Part shown: piece after piece, positions 1-5,629 of the stretch
Layout: every line of letters begins with the position of its first letter
Numbering within the stretch: the first letter of the stretch is position 1
Assembly (NCBI GenBank): GCA_947465365.1
Contig: CANIAV010000040.1
Coordinates: 1 to 6,971 of the forward strand
Length of the DNA stretch: 6,971 nt
Direction: 5' to 3'
Source: Actinomycetota bacterium
GTDB taxonomy: Bacteria; Actinomycetota; Actinomycetes; Nanopelagicales; Nanopelagicaceae
Position numbers and translations under genes: made by a program
The notes under the pieces: generated by a model
Told to the model about the DNA's origin: nothing
Database searches by the model: none
What the model saw: the letters and a program-made list of their open reading frames with translations, nothing else

Positions 1-865
1 GCTCTTGAATAATCTTGCCATTGCCGCGAACTGGTCCATCTAATCTTTGTAAATTACAGTTAACAACAAAGGTTAAGTTGTCTAATCCTTCGCGAGCGGC
101 AAGTGAAATTCCGCTAATTGTTTCTGGCTCATCCATTTCACCATCACCAAGAAATGCCCAAACATTTTGATCACTTGTATCTTTAAAGCCACGTGCATGT
201 AGATAACGATTAAAACGTGCTTGATAAACCGCATTAAGTGGACCAAGACCCATTGAAACAGTTGGGAATTGCCAAAACTCTGGCATTAAACGTGGATGAG
301 GATATGAAGATAATCCACCGCCATCATGAGATAACTCTTGGCGGAAACCATCCATTTGTTTCTCGGTTAAGCGACCTTCCATAAATGCACGTGCATACAT
401 TCCAGGAGATGCATGTCCCTGGAAGAAGATCTGATCTCCGCCACCTGGATGATCTTGGCCGCGGAAGAAGTGGTTAAAACCAACTTCATAAAGAGCGGCA
501 GAAGATGCGTATGTAGAAATATGTCCACCAACACCGATACCAGGACGTTGTGCGCGGTGAACCAACATCGCAGCGTTCCAGCGCATATAGGCGCGAATAC
601 GTCGCTCAATTGCTTCATCTCCTGGAAAAGCTGGTTCATTCTCTGGAGTAATTGTGTTGATGTAATCGGTATTGCGAAGAGCAGCTACGCCAATATTCTT
701 CTCATGTGCGCGCTGTAGTAATTTTAAAATTAAGAAACGAGCGCGGACCGGGCCTGCGCTCGTAAGTGCTGCATCAAAGGATGCCTGCCATTCAGCGGTC
801 TCAGTCGGGTCGATATCTACTAGCTGGTCGATGATCTGATCTGGGACCCCGAAGTTCTCGCTCAT
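1..865 (-). CDS. aceE: Pyruvate dehydrogenase E1 component, homodimeric type (partial, N-terminal 288 residues)
   Basis: This is the thiamine-diphosphate-dependent E1 subunit of the cytoplasmic pyruvate dehydrogenase complex. It decarboxylates pyruvate and passes the acetyl group to the lipoyl domain of E2. The reading frame is open from the ATG at 865 to the left edge of the window. It holds 288 codons, about a third of the roughly 900-residue family length. The thiamine-diphosphate/Mg motif GDGEMDEPE is at residues 240-248, and the matching [10 protein letters not shown] segment is at 269-278; these align with E. coli AceE around D230 and N260. The N-terminal [20 protein letters not shown] stretch is also typical. 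The start [10 protein letters not shown] fits actinobacterial homologues. Only an AGGA two bases from the ATG could act as a ribosome site, which is too close, so a leaderless mRNA is likely. The gene is divergent from the DUF3052 gene, as in mycobacteria. The identification is secure; only the C-terminal part is missing. Confidence 0.97.
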   Translation of the reverse strand, partial: MSENFGVPDQIIDQLVDIDPTETAEWQASFDAALTSAGPVRARFLILKLLQRAHEKNIGVAALRNTDYINTITPENEPAFPGDEAIERRIRAYMRWNAAMLVHRAQRPGIGVGGHISTYASSAALYEVGFNHFFRGQDHPGGGDQIFFQGHASPGMYARAFMEGRLTEKQMDGFRQELSHDGGGLSSYPHPRLMPEFWQFPTVSMGLGPLNAVYQARFNRYLHARGFKDTSDQNVWAFLGDGEMDEPETISGISLAAREGLDNLTFVVNCNLQRLDGPVRGNGKIIQE

Positions 866-900
866 GGTCCTATTCTCGCGCTTACGGCGCAGTAGGGCAA
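866..900 (-). promoter_or_regulatory. Candidate leaderless promoter of aceE
   Basis: On the minus strand a TTGCCC hexamer (900-895, 4 of 6 matches to TTGACA) is followed by a 17-base spacer and GAGAAT (877-872, 4 of 6 matches to TATAAT). Six bases then lead directly to the aceE ATG at 865. This geometry puts +1 on the A of the start codon. The first T of the -10 is missing, so each element is weak; the exact spacing is the main support. Confidence 0.4.
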
Positions 901-930
901 AATCCGCCGAGATTTCGTCTCACAAAACCC

Positions 931-965
931 TTGTCAAAGGTCAAATGTTTCGGTGGACTTGTCCT
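931..965 (+). promoter_or_regulatory. Candidate promoter of the DUF3052 gene
   Basis: TTGTCA (931-936, 5 of 6 matches to TTGACA) is followed by a 17-base spacer and TGGACT (954-959, 3 of 6 matches to TATAAT). Six bases follow to a GTG at 966. The -35 is good and the -10 poor. The spacing would make +1 the G of GTG. A competing reading is that GGTGG at 952-956 is a ribosome binding site nine bases before the same GTG; both readings support that start. Confidence 0.35.
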
Positions 966-1358
966 GTGGCAAAGGGGATGGGATTTGCTCAAGGAGAGAT
1001 AGTCCTTGAAGTCGGCTATGACGACGATTGCGATGAAGGGCTACGTAAAGAGATCGCAGCTGCCACCGGAACAAAATTTGTTGAAGGCTCTGCCACCGAA
1101 GTAGTCGATGCCGTTATTTTATGGTGGCGCGATGGTGATGGAGATCTCGTCGATGAATTAATGGATGGCCTCACCTATTTAAGTGAGACCGGACCGATTT
1201 GGGTCTTAACGCCAAAGGTTGGACGCGATGGCCACGTTGAACCAAGTGATATTCAAGATGCCGCACCGATTGCAGGTATGAGCCAAACATCAACTTTAGT
1301 TGTAGCAAATGATTGGACGGCAACTCGTCTAGTCGCGCGAAAAGCTGGCAAGCGCTAG
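966..1358 (+). CDS. DUF3052 family protein
   Basis: This is a small cytoplasmic protein of the actinobacterial DUF3052 family, whose biochemical role I do not know. From the GTG at 966 it is 130 residues. It carries the family core: GFAQGEIVLEVGYDDDCD near the start, VVDAVILWWRDGDGDLVD in the middle, then LTPKVGRDGHVEPSDI and MSQTSTLVVANDWTATRLVA at the end. The frame is open upstream to an ATG at 864, but that start would overlap the aceE start codon and adds a basic stretch unlike the family. An ATG at 945 is the main alternative; AAAGG lies four bases before it. I prefer 966 because of the promoter spacing and because the family core starts soon afterwards. It sits between divergent aceE and ahpE, the order seen in Mycobacterium (Rv2239c). 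Its stop is nine bases before ahpE, so the two are probably co-transcribed. Confidence 0.85.
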   Translation: MAKGMGFAQGEIVLEVGYDDDCDEGLRKEIAAATGTKFVEGSATEVVDAVILWWRDGDGDLVDELMDGLTYLSETGPIWVLTPKVGRDGHVEPSDIQDAAPIAGMSQTSTLVVANDWTATRLVARKAGKR

Positions 1359-1367
1359 ATTTCGCAT
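1356..1367 (+). promoter_or_regulatory. Possible -10 element giving a leaderless ahpE transcript
   Basis: TAGATT (1356-1361, 4 of 6 matches to TATAAT, with the key T1, A2 and T6) sits exactly six bases before the ahpE ATG at 1368. Its first three bases are the stop codon of the DUF3052 gene. I see no -35 element at 16-18 bases, and read-through from the upstream gene could also supply the message. I see no clear Shine-Dalgarno sequence before ahpE. Confidence 0.25.
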
Positions 1368-1841
1368 ATGAGCCAATCACTTACAGGATTATCAGTCGGA
1401 TCAGTTGCTCCAGATTTCGAGTTAAAAGATCAGCACGGTGCGAAAGTTTCACTGTCATCTTTTAAAGGAGATAAGAACGTTGTCGTTCTCTTTATTCCAT
1501 TCGCATTTACCGGAACCTGCACAGGCGAGCTTTGTGCAATTCGCGATGATTTAGCTTCATTCCAAAATGATGATGTGCAAGTAATTGCAATCTCATGTGA
1601 TTCACCATTTACACAAAAGGTATTTGCTGAACAAGAAGGGTATAAATTCCCAGTACTTGCAGATTTCTGGCCCCATGGCGCAGCTGCTAAGGCTTACCAA
1701 ATCTTCAATGAAGATCTCGGTTGTGCGATGCGCGGTACTTTCATCATTGATAAAACTGGCGTAATTCGCTGGGCGGTCGTAAATGGCCTCGGTGATGCGC
1801 GTAATAACGGGGATTACAAGGCTGCAATCGCTGCTCTTTAG
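1368..1841 (+). CDS. ahpE: AhpE-type peroxiredoxin
   Basis: This thiol peroxidase reduces hydrogen peroxide, organic peroxides and peroxynitrite in the cytoplasm. It has 157 residues, against about 153 for Mycobacterium tuberculosis AhpE. The peroxidatic motif PFAFTGTC spans residues 44-51, with P44, T48 and the catalytic C51; the conserved arginine is R122 in MRGTFIID. The DFWPHGA segment at 99-105 is characteristic of the AhpE subfamily. Besides C51 there are C56, C77 and C119. C56 lies five residues after C51, the spacing of the peroxidatic and resolving cysteines in BCP-type peroxiredoxins, so an intramolecular disulfide is possible here, unlike one-Cys M. tuberculosis AhpE. The position directly after the DUF3052 gene and near aceE matches mycobacterial synteny. 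The reductant (mycoredoxin or thioredoxin) cannot be read from this window. Confidence 0.93.
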   Translation: MSQSLTGLSVGSVAPDFELKDQHGAKVSLSSFKGDKNVVVLFIPFAFTGTCTGELCAIRDDLASFQNDDVQVIAISCDSPFTQKVFAEQEGYKFPVLADFWPHGAAAKAYQIFNEDLGCAMRGTFIIDKTGVIRWAVVNGLGDARNNGDYKAAIAAL

Positions 1842-1847
1842 TTAAGG

Positions 1848-1859
1848 TAGTATTTGCCA
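1848..1859 (+). promoter_or_regulatory. Candidate -10 element for tRNA-Val
   Basis: TAGTAT (1848-1853, 4 of 6 matches including T1, A2 and T6) lies so that transcription would begin near 1860, leaving a ten-base 5' leader before the mature tRNA. No convincing -35 is seen at the usual distance, inside the end of ahpE. There is no visible terminator between ahpE and the tRNA, so the tRNA may also be processed from an ahpE read-through transcript. Confidence 0.3.
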
Positions 1860-1869
1860 AGCAAGAATC

Positions 1870-1941
1870 GGGTGCTTAGCTCAGTGGTAGAGCGTCTCGT
1901 TTACACCGAGAATGTCGGGGGTTCGAAACCCTCAGCGCCCA
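1870..1941 (+). tRNA. tRNA-Val (anticodon TAC)
   Basis: The complete cloverleaf can be drawn by hand. The acceptor stem GGGTGCT (1870-1876) pairs with AGCGCCC (1934-1940) with one G-U pair. The D arm is GCTC/GAGC. The anticodon stem TCTCG/CGAGA encloses the loop TTTACAC with TAC at 1902-1904. The variable loop is five bases. The T stem GGGGG/CCCTC has one G-U pair around the loop TTCGAAA. The discriminator is A1941. The 3' CCA is not encoded (the next bases are CGT), so it must be added by the CCA-adding enzyme. The convergent VOC gene on the other strand ends only three bases beyond A1941. Confidence 0.97.
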
Positions 1942-1944
1942 CGT

Positions 1945-2421
1945 TTACTGATTTAAATAAGCCTTCTTCATTACGGCCAGATCAATCTTCTTCATTTCTA
2001 GCATCGCTTTAGTTGCGCGCTGCGAACCTTCACCATCTGAGCCACCAAGGTAGCTCATCATCTCTGGGGAAGTGACTTGCCATGAGATTCCAAATTTATC
2101 TTTTAGCCATCCGCATTGACCTTCTTGACCGCCGTCGGCTGTTAGCAAAGCCCAAAACTTATCGATCTCTGTTTGATTAGCGCAGGGAATCTGAAATGAA
2201 ATCGCCTCAGAATGTGGGAACTGGGGACCGCCGTTTAGGCCGATGAAGTTCTGACCAAATATCTTAAAGTTAACAACGATCTCTTCACCTTGTTGGTTGC
2301 CCGGTGTATCTGTTGGTGCGATCCAATTATCTGCAACTGAGCTATTTGGAAAGATACTGGTGTAAAAATTTGCAGCTTCACGTGCACGACCATCAAACCA
2401 AAGACAGGTAGTCATTTCCAT
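1945..2421 (-). CDS. VOC superfamily protein, PhnB / 3-demethylubiquinone methyltransferase-like domain
   Basis: This is a small cytoplasmic glyoxalase-fold protein of 158 residues from the ATG at 2421. It resembles the PhnB-like branch (Pfam 3-dmu-9_3-mt). Signs are the opening TTCLWFDGRAREAANFYTSIF, the mid-domain IGLNGGPQFPHSEAISFQ, and the C-terminal CGWLKDKFGISWQVTSPEMM with a charged tail. Many members are annotated as methyltransferases, but the fold has no methyltransferase site and the real substrate is unknown. The frame also has a TTG at 2439, immediately after the upstream stop, and an ATG at 2415. I prefer 2421 because it matches the usual family start and has a -10 hexamer exactly six bases upstream. 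It follows the DUF1801 gene on the same strand. No terminator fits between its stop and the tRNA, so its transcript should run antisense into tRNA-Val. Confidence 0.88.
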   Translation of the reverse strand: MEMTTCLWFDGRAREAANFYTSIFPNSSVADNWIAPTDTPGNQQGEEIVVNFKIFGQNFIGLNGGPQFPHSEAISFQIPCANQTEIDKFWALLTADGGQEGQCGWLKDKFGISWQVTSPEMMSYLGGSDGEGSQRATKAMLEMKKIDLAVMKKAYLNQ

Positions 2422-2457
2422 GCGGCAAAGGTAGGGCAATTACTTGGCTTGGGTCAA
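2422..2457 (-). promoter_or_regulatory. Candidate leaderless promoter of the VOC gene, inside the DUF1801 gene
   Basis: On the minus strand TTGACC (2457-2452, 5 of 6 matches to TTGACA) is followed by an 18-base spacer, TACCTT (2433-2428, with T1, A2 and T6), and six bases to the ATG at 2421. It lies across the last codons of the DUF1801 gene. No Shine-Dalgarno sequence is seen before this ATG, which fits a leaderless transcript made independently of the upstream gene. Confidence 0.45.
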
Positions 2458-2796
2458 TCTCGCCTTTATCAATTTCTTTAATAACGTCTTCGTCAGCGGT
2501 TTATCAACTGGAACATGAATTGCACTTAAGGTCGTAGAGAATCCAGCTAATTCCTTGGTAAATAATTTCAGGATTGATCCGCTAAATGGGTAGTAACCGA
2601 CATGTTTTTTATTGGCAAGTAGGCCGGCGACAATGACGTTATTTACTTTGAAGGCCGGCATTGCGTAGCTAATAACTTCGGTCGCTTCCGGAACGATTTC
2701 TAGGATCCGCAGGCGCATTTCCAACATAGTTTCTTTATGTGGCGAAGGTGCCGATTGATAGTGTGCACGAACTGCGACAGGTAACTGTTTTGCCAC
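2440..2796 (-). CDS. DUF1801 (YdhG-like) family protein
   Basis: This is a 118-residue cytoplasmic protein of the DUF1801/YdhG family (related to proteins sometimes called iron chaperones; the function is not firmly established). The family core is visible: PEATEVISYAMPAFKVNN at roughly residues 36-53, then VAGLLANKKHVGYYPFSGS and a C-terminal segment with VPVDKPLTKTLLKKLIKAR, equivalent to the basic tail of YdhG proteins. The full length matches the usual 110-125 residues. The start is a GTG at 2796. A GGGGAG lies twelve bases upstream, too far for a normal ribosome site. TACTAT lies six bases upstream, so a leaderless message is more likely. It is divergent from the zinc-ribbon operon and followed after 18 bases by the VOC gene. 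A functional link between the two is not established. Confidence 0.87.
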   Translation of the reverse strand: MAKQLPVAVRAHYQSAPSPHKETMLEMRLRILEIVPEATEVISYAMPAFKVNNVIVAGLLANKKHVGYYPFSGSILKLFTKELAGFSTTLSAIHVPVDKPLTKTLLKKLIKARLTQAK

Positions 2797-2808
2797 GGAA
2801 AAATAGTA
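2797..2808 (-). promoter_or_regulatory. Candidate leaderless -10 element of the DUF1801 gene
   Basis: TACTAT on the minus strand (2808-2803, 4 of 6 matches to TATAAT with T1, A2 and T6) is followed by six bases and then the GTG at 2796, so +1 would be the G of the start codon. The -35 region is weak: CTTACT at 2830-2825 with a 16-base spacer is the best I can find, and it falls in the palindrome at 2827-2840. Confidence 0.45.
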
Positions 2809-2826
2809 CTCCCCGCCTATATCAAG

Positions 2827-2840
2827 TAAGGTTTACCTTA
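2827..2840 (+). repeat. 14-base inverted repeat between divergent promoters
   Basis: TAAGGT and ACCTTA are perfect 6-base inverted arms separated by TT. The repeat lies in the 95-base intergenic region between the divergent DUF1801 and zinc-ribbon genes. It overlaps the -35 zone of the former and the -10 (2839-2844) of the latter. It could be an operator. The arms recall the AGGT half-sites bound by some metal-dependent repressors, but the spacing does not fit the DtxR box, so I name no regulator. Chance is possible. Confidence 0.35.
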
Positions 2841-2844
2841 GAAT
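2839..2844 (+). promoter_or_regulatory. Candidate -10 element of the zinc-ribbon operon
   Basis: TAGAAT (2839-2844) matches TATAAT at 5 of 6 positions and would start transcription near 2851, giving a leader of about 41 bases that includes the strong ribosome binding site at 2881. The hexamer at the expected -35 distance (2816-2821) is poor. Confidence 0.4.
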
Positions 2845-2880
2845 TCAATATCCGGAGCGCTACGAAGAAGTGCAGTTAAA

Positions 2881-2885
2881 AGGAG
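2881..2885 (+). promoter_or_regulatory. Ribosome binding site that fixes the GTG start at 2892
   Basis: AGGAG (2881-2885), preceded by four A's, lies six bases before the GTG at 2892. This is the clearest Shine-Dalgarno site in the window. It contrasts with the neighbouring genes that lack one. Confidence 0.75.
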
Positions 2886-2891
2886 CGAGTT

Positions 2892-3620
2892 GTGAAGGCT
2901 AGCGTCAGCGATCAGCGCTCTATTCTCGATATCCAGAACTTTGATTTCACTACTACTTCCTTGCAGGCTAAAGCTGCCGCCCTTCCTGAACTGGCTGCTA
3001 TTGCATCGCTAACCATTAAAGCCAACAATGCGCGTGATCTGCGTATTGCTGCCGAAACTGAGCTAAGTGATATAAAGCGCGAGCTAAACCGTGCTGAAAC
3101 TGATGTAGAACAAGTTGTCTCACGCATAACCCGAGATGAGACTCGTCTGGCATCTGGCACGGGCGCTGCTAAAGAGTTAGAACAATTGCAGCACGAACTA
3201 GTCTCACTCGCCGGTCGCCGCAGCGAGCTAGAAGAAGTCGAACTTGAAATCATGATGCGCGTAGATGGCATTAAGGAACGCATTACCGCTTTGCAGGCAG
3301 AGGAATCTGCGCTCGCCCTAGAAATTGCAAACCTGGAGATCGCTAAAGAGAATGTATTAACCGTGATTGGTGCAGATTTAAGCGCTGCGGCACAAGAGCG
3401 CGCCAAGACAGTGGCGGGCGTTAACCCCGAACTAATTGCGCTGTATGAAAAGATCCGCGCCGCAAACAATGGCACAGGTGCTGCTGCTCTAATTGGCAAC
3501 CAATGCAAAGGTTGTCACTTAACTTTAAATACGATTGAACTGCAACGAATTGCGGCGCTGGCCGAAGATGAAATTGCGCGTTGTGAAGAATGCCGGTGCA
3601 TATTGGTGCGAGGTCTATAA
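2892..3620 (+). CDS. Coiled-coil protein with C-terminal C4 zinc ribbon (DUF164/CT398 family)
   Basis: This cytoplasmic protein of 242 residues has two parts. Residues from about 35 to 165 are heptad-rich and highly charged, predicting a long antiparallel coiled-coil hairpin. The C-terminus is a zinc ribbon with C205-x2-C208 (QCKGCHLTL) and C231-x2-C234 (RCEECRCILV). This is the arrangement of the CT398/HP0958 family (Pfam zf-RING_7), proposed to bind nucleic acid or act as an adaptor; the actinobacterial function is unknown. Where the family usually has CGR after the second pair, this protein has C-R-C236, giving a fifth cysteine. The GTG start is fixed by the AGGAG at 2881. Its TAA touches the ATG of the RNase H fusion, the same order as Rv2229c-Rv2228c in M. 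tuberculosis, so the two are surely co-translated. The Nif3-like gene that usually precedes it in mycobacteria is absent here. Confidence 0.9.
   Translation: MKASVSDQRSILDIQNFDFTTTSLQAKAAALPELAAIASLTIKANNARDLRIAAETELSDIKRELNRAETDVEQVVSRITRDETRLASGTGAAKELEQLQHELVSLAGRRSELEEVELEIMMRVDGIKERITALQAEESALALEIANLEIAKENVLTVIGADLSAAAQERAKTVAGVNPELIALYEKIRAANNGTGAAALIGNQCKGCHLTLNTIELQRIAALAEDEIARCEECRCILVRGL
3610..3613 (+). promoter_or_regulatory. Ribosome binding site of the RNase H fusion gene
   Basis: GAGG (3610-3613) lies seven bases before the ATG at 3621, inside the last codons of the zinc-ribbon gene. With the abutting TAAATG stop-start junction this indicates translational coupling. Confidence 0.6.
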
Positions 3621-4706
3621 ATGGCGCGCCACTTTAAATTAACTGCCGACGGTGGATCGCGCGGCAATCCTGGTCCTGCCGGTTACGGCGCAGTCGTTAC
3701 TGAAAGCGGCAAGATCGTTGCTGAACTCTTTGATGTAATCGGAATTGCCACAAATAACGTCGCCGAATACAGCGGGTTACTTGCTGGCCTGAGCCATATC
3801 CATAAATTAGATGCTGCTGCCACCGTTGAAGTTGCGATGGATTCAAAGTTAGTTGTTGAACAAATGTCGGGACGTTGGCAGATTAAGCATGCCGATATGC
3901 GTGATTTAGCTAAGCAATGTCGCGCAGCGCACGATCCTTCACTTATTACATATTCATGGATTCCACGTGATGAAAATTCACATGCCGATCGCTTAGCAAA
4001 TAAAGCTTTGGATGGTGGATCTGCTCACAAACCTGAGCCACAAATTCAACAGAACTATTTATCAGAGCGCCTGCGCAGTGATGAAGTACCAACCATGATT
4101 TATATGGTTCGCCACGGTGAAACTGTGCTTACCCCGATGCGGAAGTTTTCTGGCACAGGTGCGCTAAATCCTGAGCTAACCGAGAAAGGTTTAGCCCAAG
4201 CAGCAGCTGTTGCTAAAGCAATTGCTAAGTTAGACCCTGAAGTAATCATTGCCTCACCACTTGCACGCACAACCCAGACAGCGCAAGCGATCGCAGATAG
4301 CACCGGACTTGAAATTACCTTCGATGAGATTTGGTATGAACTTTCCTTCGGTGATTGGGATGGCCTTTCATTTGAAGAAGTAAAAGCGAATTTTCCTGAT
4401 CAATATCAAGGCTGGCTTAACTCAACTTCATATGCACCAGCCGGGGGAGAGTCATTTGACCACGCAGCAGTTCGCGTTGAGGAAGCGCTGGAAAAAGTTG
4501 CTGCGATGTATCCCGGCCAGCGCGTCGTGGTCGTAACGCACAACGGAGTCATTAAATTAGCAGCACAAATAGTTACGGGAGCGCCAACGGAGGCGGTCTT
4601 TCACCTAGATGCAGCTCCTTGTTCAATAACATCAATTTCAATTTGGCCATCAGATGGATTGCGCGCACTGCGTAGCCTTAACGAGACAGGACACTTTCGC
4701 CCTTGA
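3621..4706 (+). CDS. Bifunctional RNase HI / histidine phosphatase (CobC-like)
   Basis: This two-domain cytoplasmic enzyme has 361 residues. The N-terminal RNase HI domain (about 1-135) cleaves RNA in RNA:DNA hybrids. Its four metal-binding carboxylates are D10 (TADGGSRGNPGPAG), E49 (NNVAEYSGLLAGL), D74 (AMDSKLVVEQ) and D123 (SHADRLANKAL). After a linker of about 20 residues comes a histidine phosphatase domain (about 158-361). It has R164-H165-G166-E167 with the phospho-accepting H165, R216 (SPLARTTQTA), E240, and the second histidine H307 (VVVVTHNGVI). The same fusion is M. tuberculosis Rv2228c and M. smegmatis MSMEG_4305 (called RnhC), in which the second domain shows alpha-ribazole phosphatase/acid phosphatase activity. 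All catalytic residues are present, so both activities are expected. The start abuts the upstream stop, and the stop overlaps the terC start by four bases. I leave the symbol blank because rnhC is also used for RNase HIII. Confidence 0.95.
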   Translation: MARHFKLTADGGSRGNPGPAGYGAVVTESGKIVAELFDVIGIATNNVAEYSGLLAGLSHIHKLDAAATVEVAMDSKLVVEQMSGRWQIKHADMRDLAKQCRAAHDPSLITYSWIPRDENSHADRLANKALDGGSAHKPEPQIQQNYLSERLRSDEVPTMIYMVRHGETVLTPMRKFSGTGALNPELTEKGLAQAAAVAKAIAKLDPEVIIASPLARTTQTAQAIADSTGLEITFDEIWYELSFGDWDGLSFEEVKANFPDQYQGWLNSTSYAPAGGESFDHAAVRVEEALEKVAAMYPGQRVVVVTHNGVIKLAAQIVTGAPTEAVFHLDAAPCSITSISIWPSDGLRALRSLNETGHFRP

Positions 4707-5602
4707 TTTCAACCAATGAATGGGTCTTCACACTTGCCTTCTTGGGTGTGGTAATTATCTTTGATCTATCCCTGGCCATTATTCGTCGCAATAAAGAGAC
4801 CTCATTTCTAGAAGCACTGTCTTGGACCGTTTTATACATTGGCGCCGCAGTTGGCTTTGGAATCTTTATGCCGCATTGGACTAGTGGAGAAATGCAGAAG
4901 GAATTCTTCGCCGGATGGCTTACTGAATATGCGCTCTCGGTTGACAATATCTTTGTATTTATCATTTTGCTGGCAAGTCTAAAAGTTAAGAAAGAATCAC
5001 AGCAGCTAGTTCTATTACTAGGCATTCTTTTAACCATCGCTATCCGCGGGCTTTTGATTCCCATCGGTGCCACACTAGTGTCGCGCTTTAGCAGCGTCTT
5101 CTATATCTTTGGTGCCTTCTTGATCTATACCGCCTGGAAGTTGATTAAAGAAGATGGTGAAGAAGAATTTGAAGAAGGCAAAGTAATTACTGCACTAAAG
5201 AAGCGTGGACTTAGCACTTTCTCGATTGCGTTAATTGCTCTTGGTGTGACAAATCTGGTCTTCTCACTTGATTCAATTCCAGCAATTTTTGGCCTAACCC
5301 ACAGCGCCTACATCGTTACAACTGCAAATGTCTTTGCACTTATGGGACTTCGCCAACTCTATTTCTTACTTGAAGGCTTACTAACCCGTTTAATTTACCT
5401 ATCAAAAGGACTCTCATTTATCTTGGCCTTTATCGGCGTAAAGATGATTCTGGAAGCCCTGCATGGCAATGGTGTTGAAGTCCCAGAAATTTCCCTAGAA
5501 CTTAGCCTTGGCGTCATCGTTCTGACCCTTGTTATAACAGCGGTGGCAAGTCTTTCCGCTACGCGCAACGGTGGGCCACGGGAAAAATCTCAACTCCCGT
5601 AA
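4703..5602 (+). CDS. TerC family integral membrane protein (Alx-like, probable metal exporter)
   Basis: This is a 299-residue inner-membrane protein with about eight or nine hydrophobic segments, for example near 8-27, 41-56, 78-93, 102-122, 131-148, 172-195, 232-252 and 265-286. The TerC signatures are EYALSVDNIFVF (75-86, with E75, D81 and N82) and NLVFSLDSIPAIFG (184-197, with D190). These acidic intramembrane residues are thought to bind metal. Relatives include E. coli Alx and TerC; Alx-type members export manganese, so Mn export is the best guess, not proven here. An acidic cytoplasmic loop (EDGEEEFEEG, 150-159) could sense or collect cations. The only sensible start is a TTG at 4703 that overlaps the upstream TGA as TTGA; CAGGA at 4687-4691 is a distant ribosome site. 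Expression is therefore probably coupled to the RNase H fusion, with no room for a yybP-ykoY-type Mn riboswitch. Confidence 0.92.
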   Translation: MISTNEWVFTLAFLGVVIIFDLSLAIIRRNKETSFLEALSWTVLYIGAAVGFGIFMPHWTSGEMQKEFFAGWLTEYALSVDNIFVFIILLASLKVKKESQQLVLLLGILLTIAIRGLLIPIGATLVSRFSSVFYIFGAFLIYTAWKLIKEDGEEEFEEGKVITALKKRGLSTFSIALIALGVTNLVFSLDSIPAIFGLTHSAYIVTTANVFALMGLRQLYFLLEGLLTRLIYLSKGLSFILAFIGVKMILEALHGNGVEVPEISLELSLGVIVLTLVITAVASLSATRNGGPREKSQLP

Positions 5603-5617
5603 ATCTTCATCTACGTC

Positions 5618-5629
5618 TACAATCGCCGA
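5618..5629 (+). promoter_or_regulatory. Candidate leaderless -10 element of xdhC
   Basis: TACAAT (5618-5623, 5 of 6 matches to TATAAT) is followed by six bases and the ATG at 5630, so transcription would start on the A of ATG. There is no Shine-Dalgarno sequence in the 27-base gap after terC, which agrees. No good -35 is seen at 5594-5601. Confidence 0.5.

Noticed and set aside
413..718. 101-codon plus-strand frame inside aceE
   Set aside because: It is antisense to the highly conserved aceE reading frame and shows no domain.
932..937. Perfect TTGACA on the minus strand upstream of aceE
   Set aside because: No -10-like hexamer lies 16-18 bases downstream of it; it is largely the complement of the plus-strand TTGTCA, which has a better context.
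864..965. Longer N-terminus for the DUF3052 protein from the ATG at 864
   Set aside because: It would overlap the aceE start codon on the other strand and add 34 residues rich in Arg/Ser with no family similarity; the region fits a divergent promoter better.
2912..3508. 198-codon open frame on the minus strand inside the zinc-ribbon gene
   Set aside because: Its Ser/Ala/Arg-rich translation is what the complement of an Ala/Glu/Leu-rich coiled coil gives; it has no recognisable domain, and the plus-strand gene is certain.
4660..4702. Manganese riboswitch (yybP-ykoY type) upstream of terC
   Set aside because: The region is coding sequence for the RNase H fusion up to the terC start, leaving no leader in which such a structure could sit.
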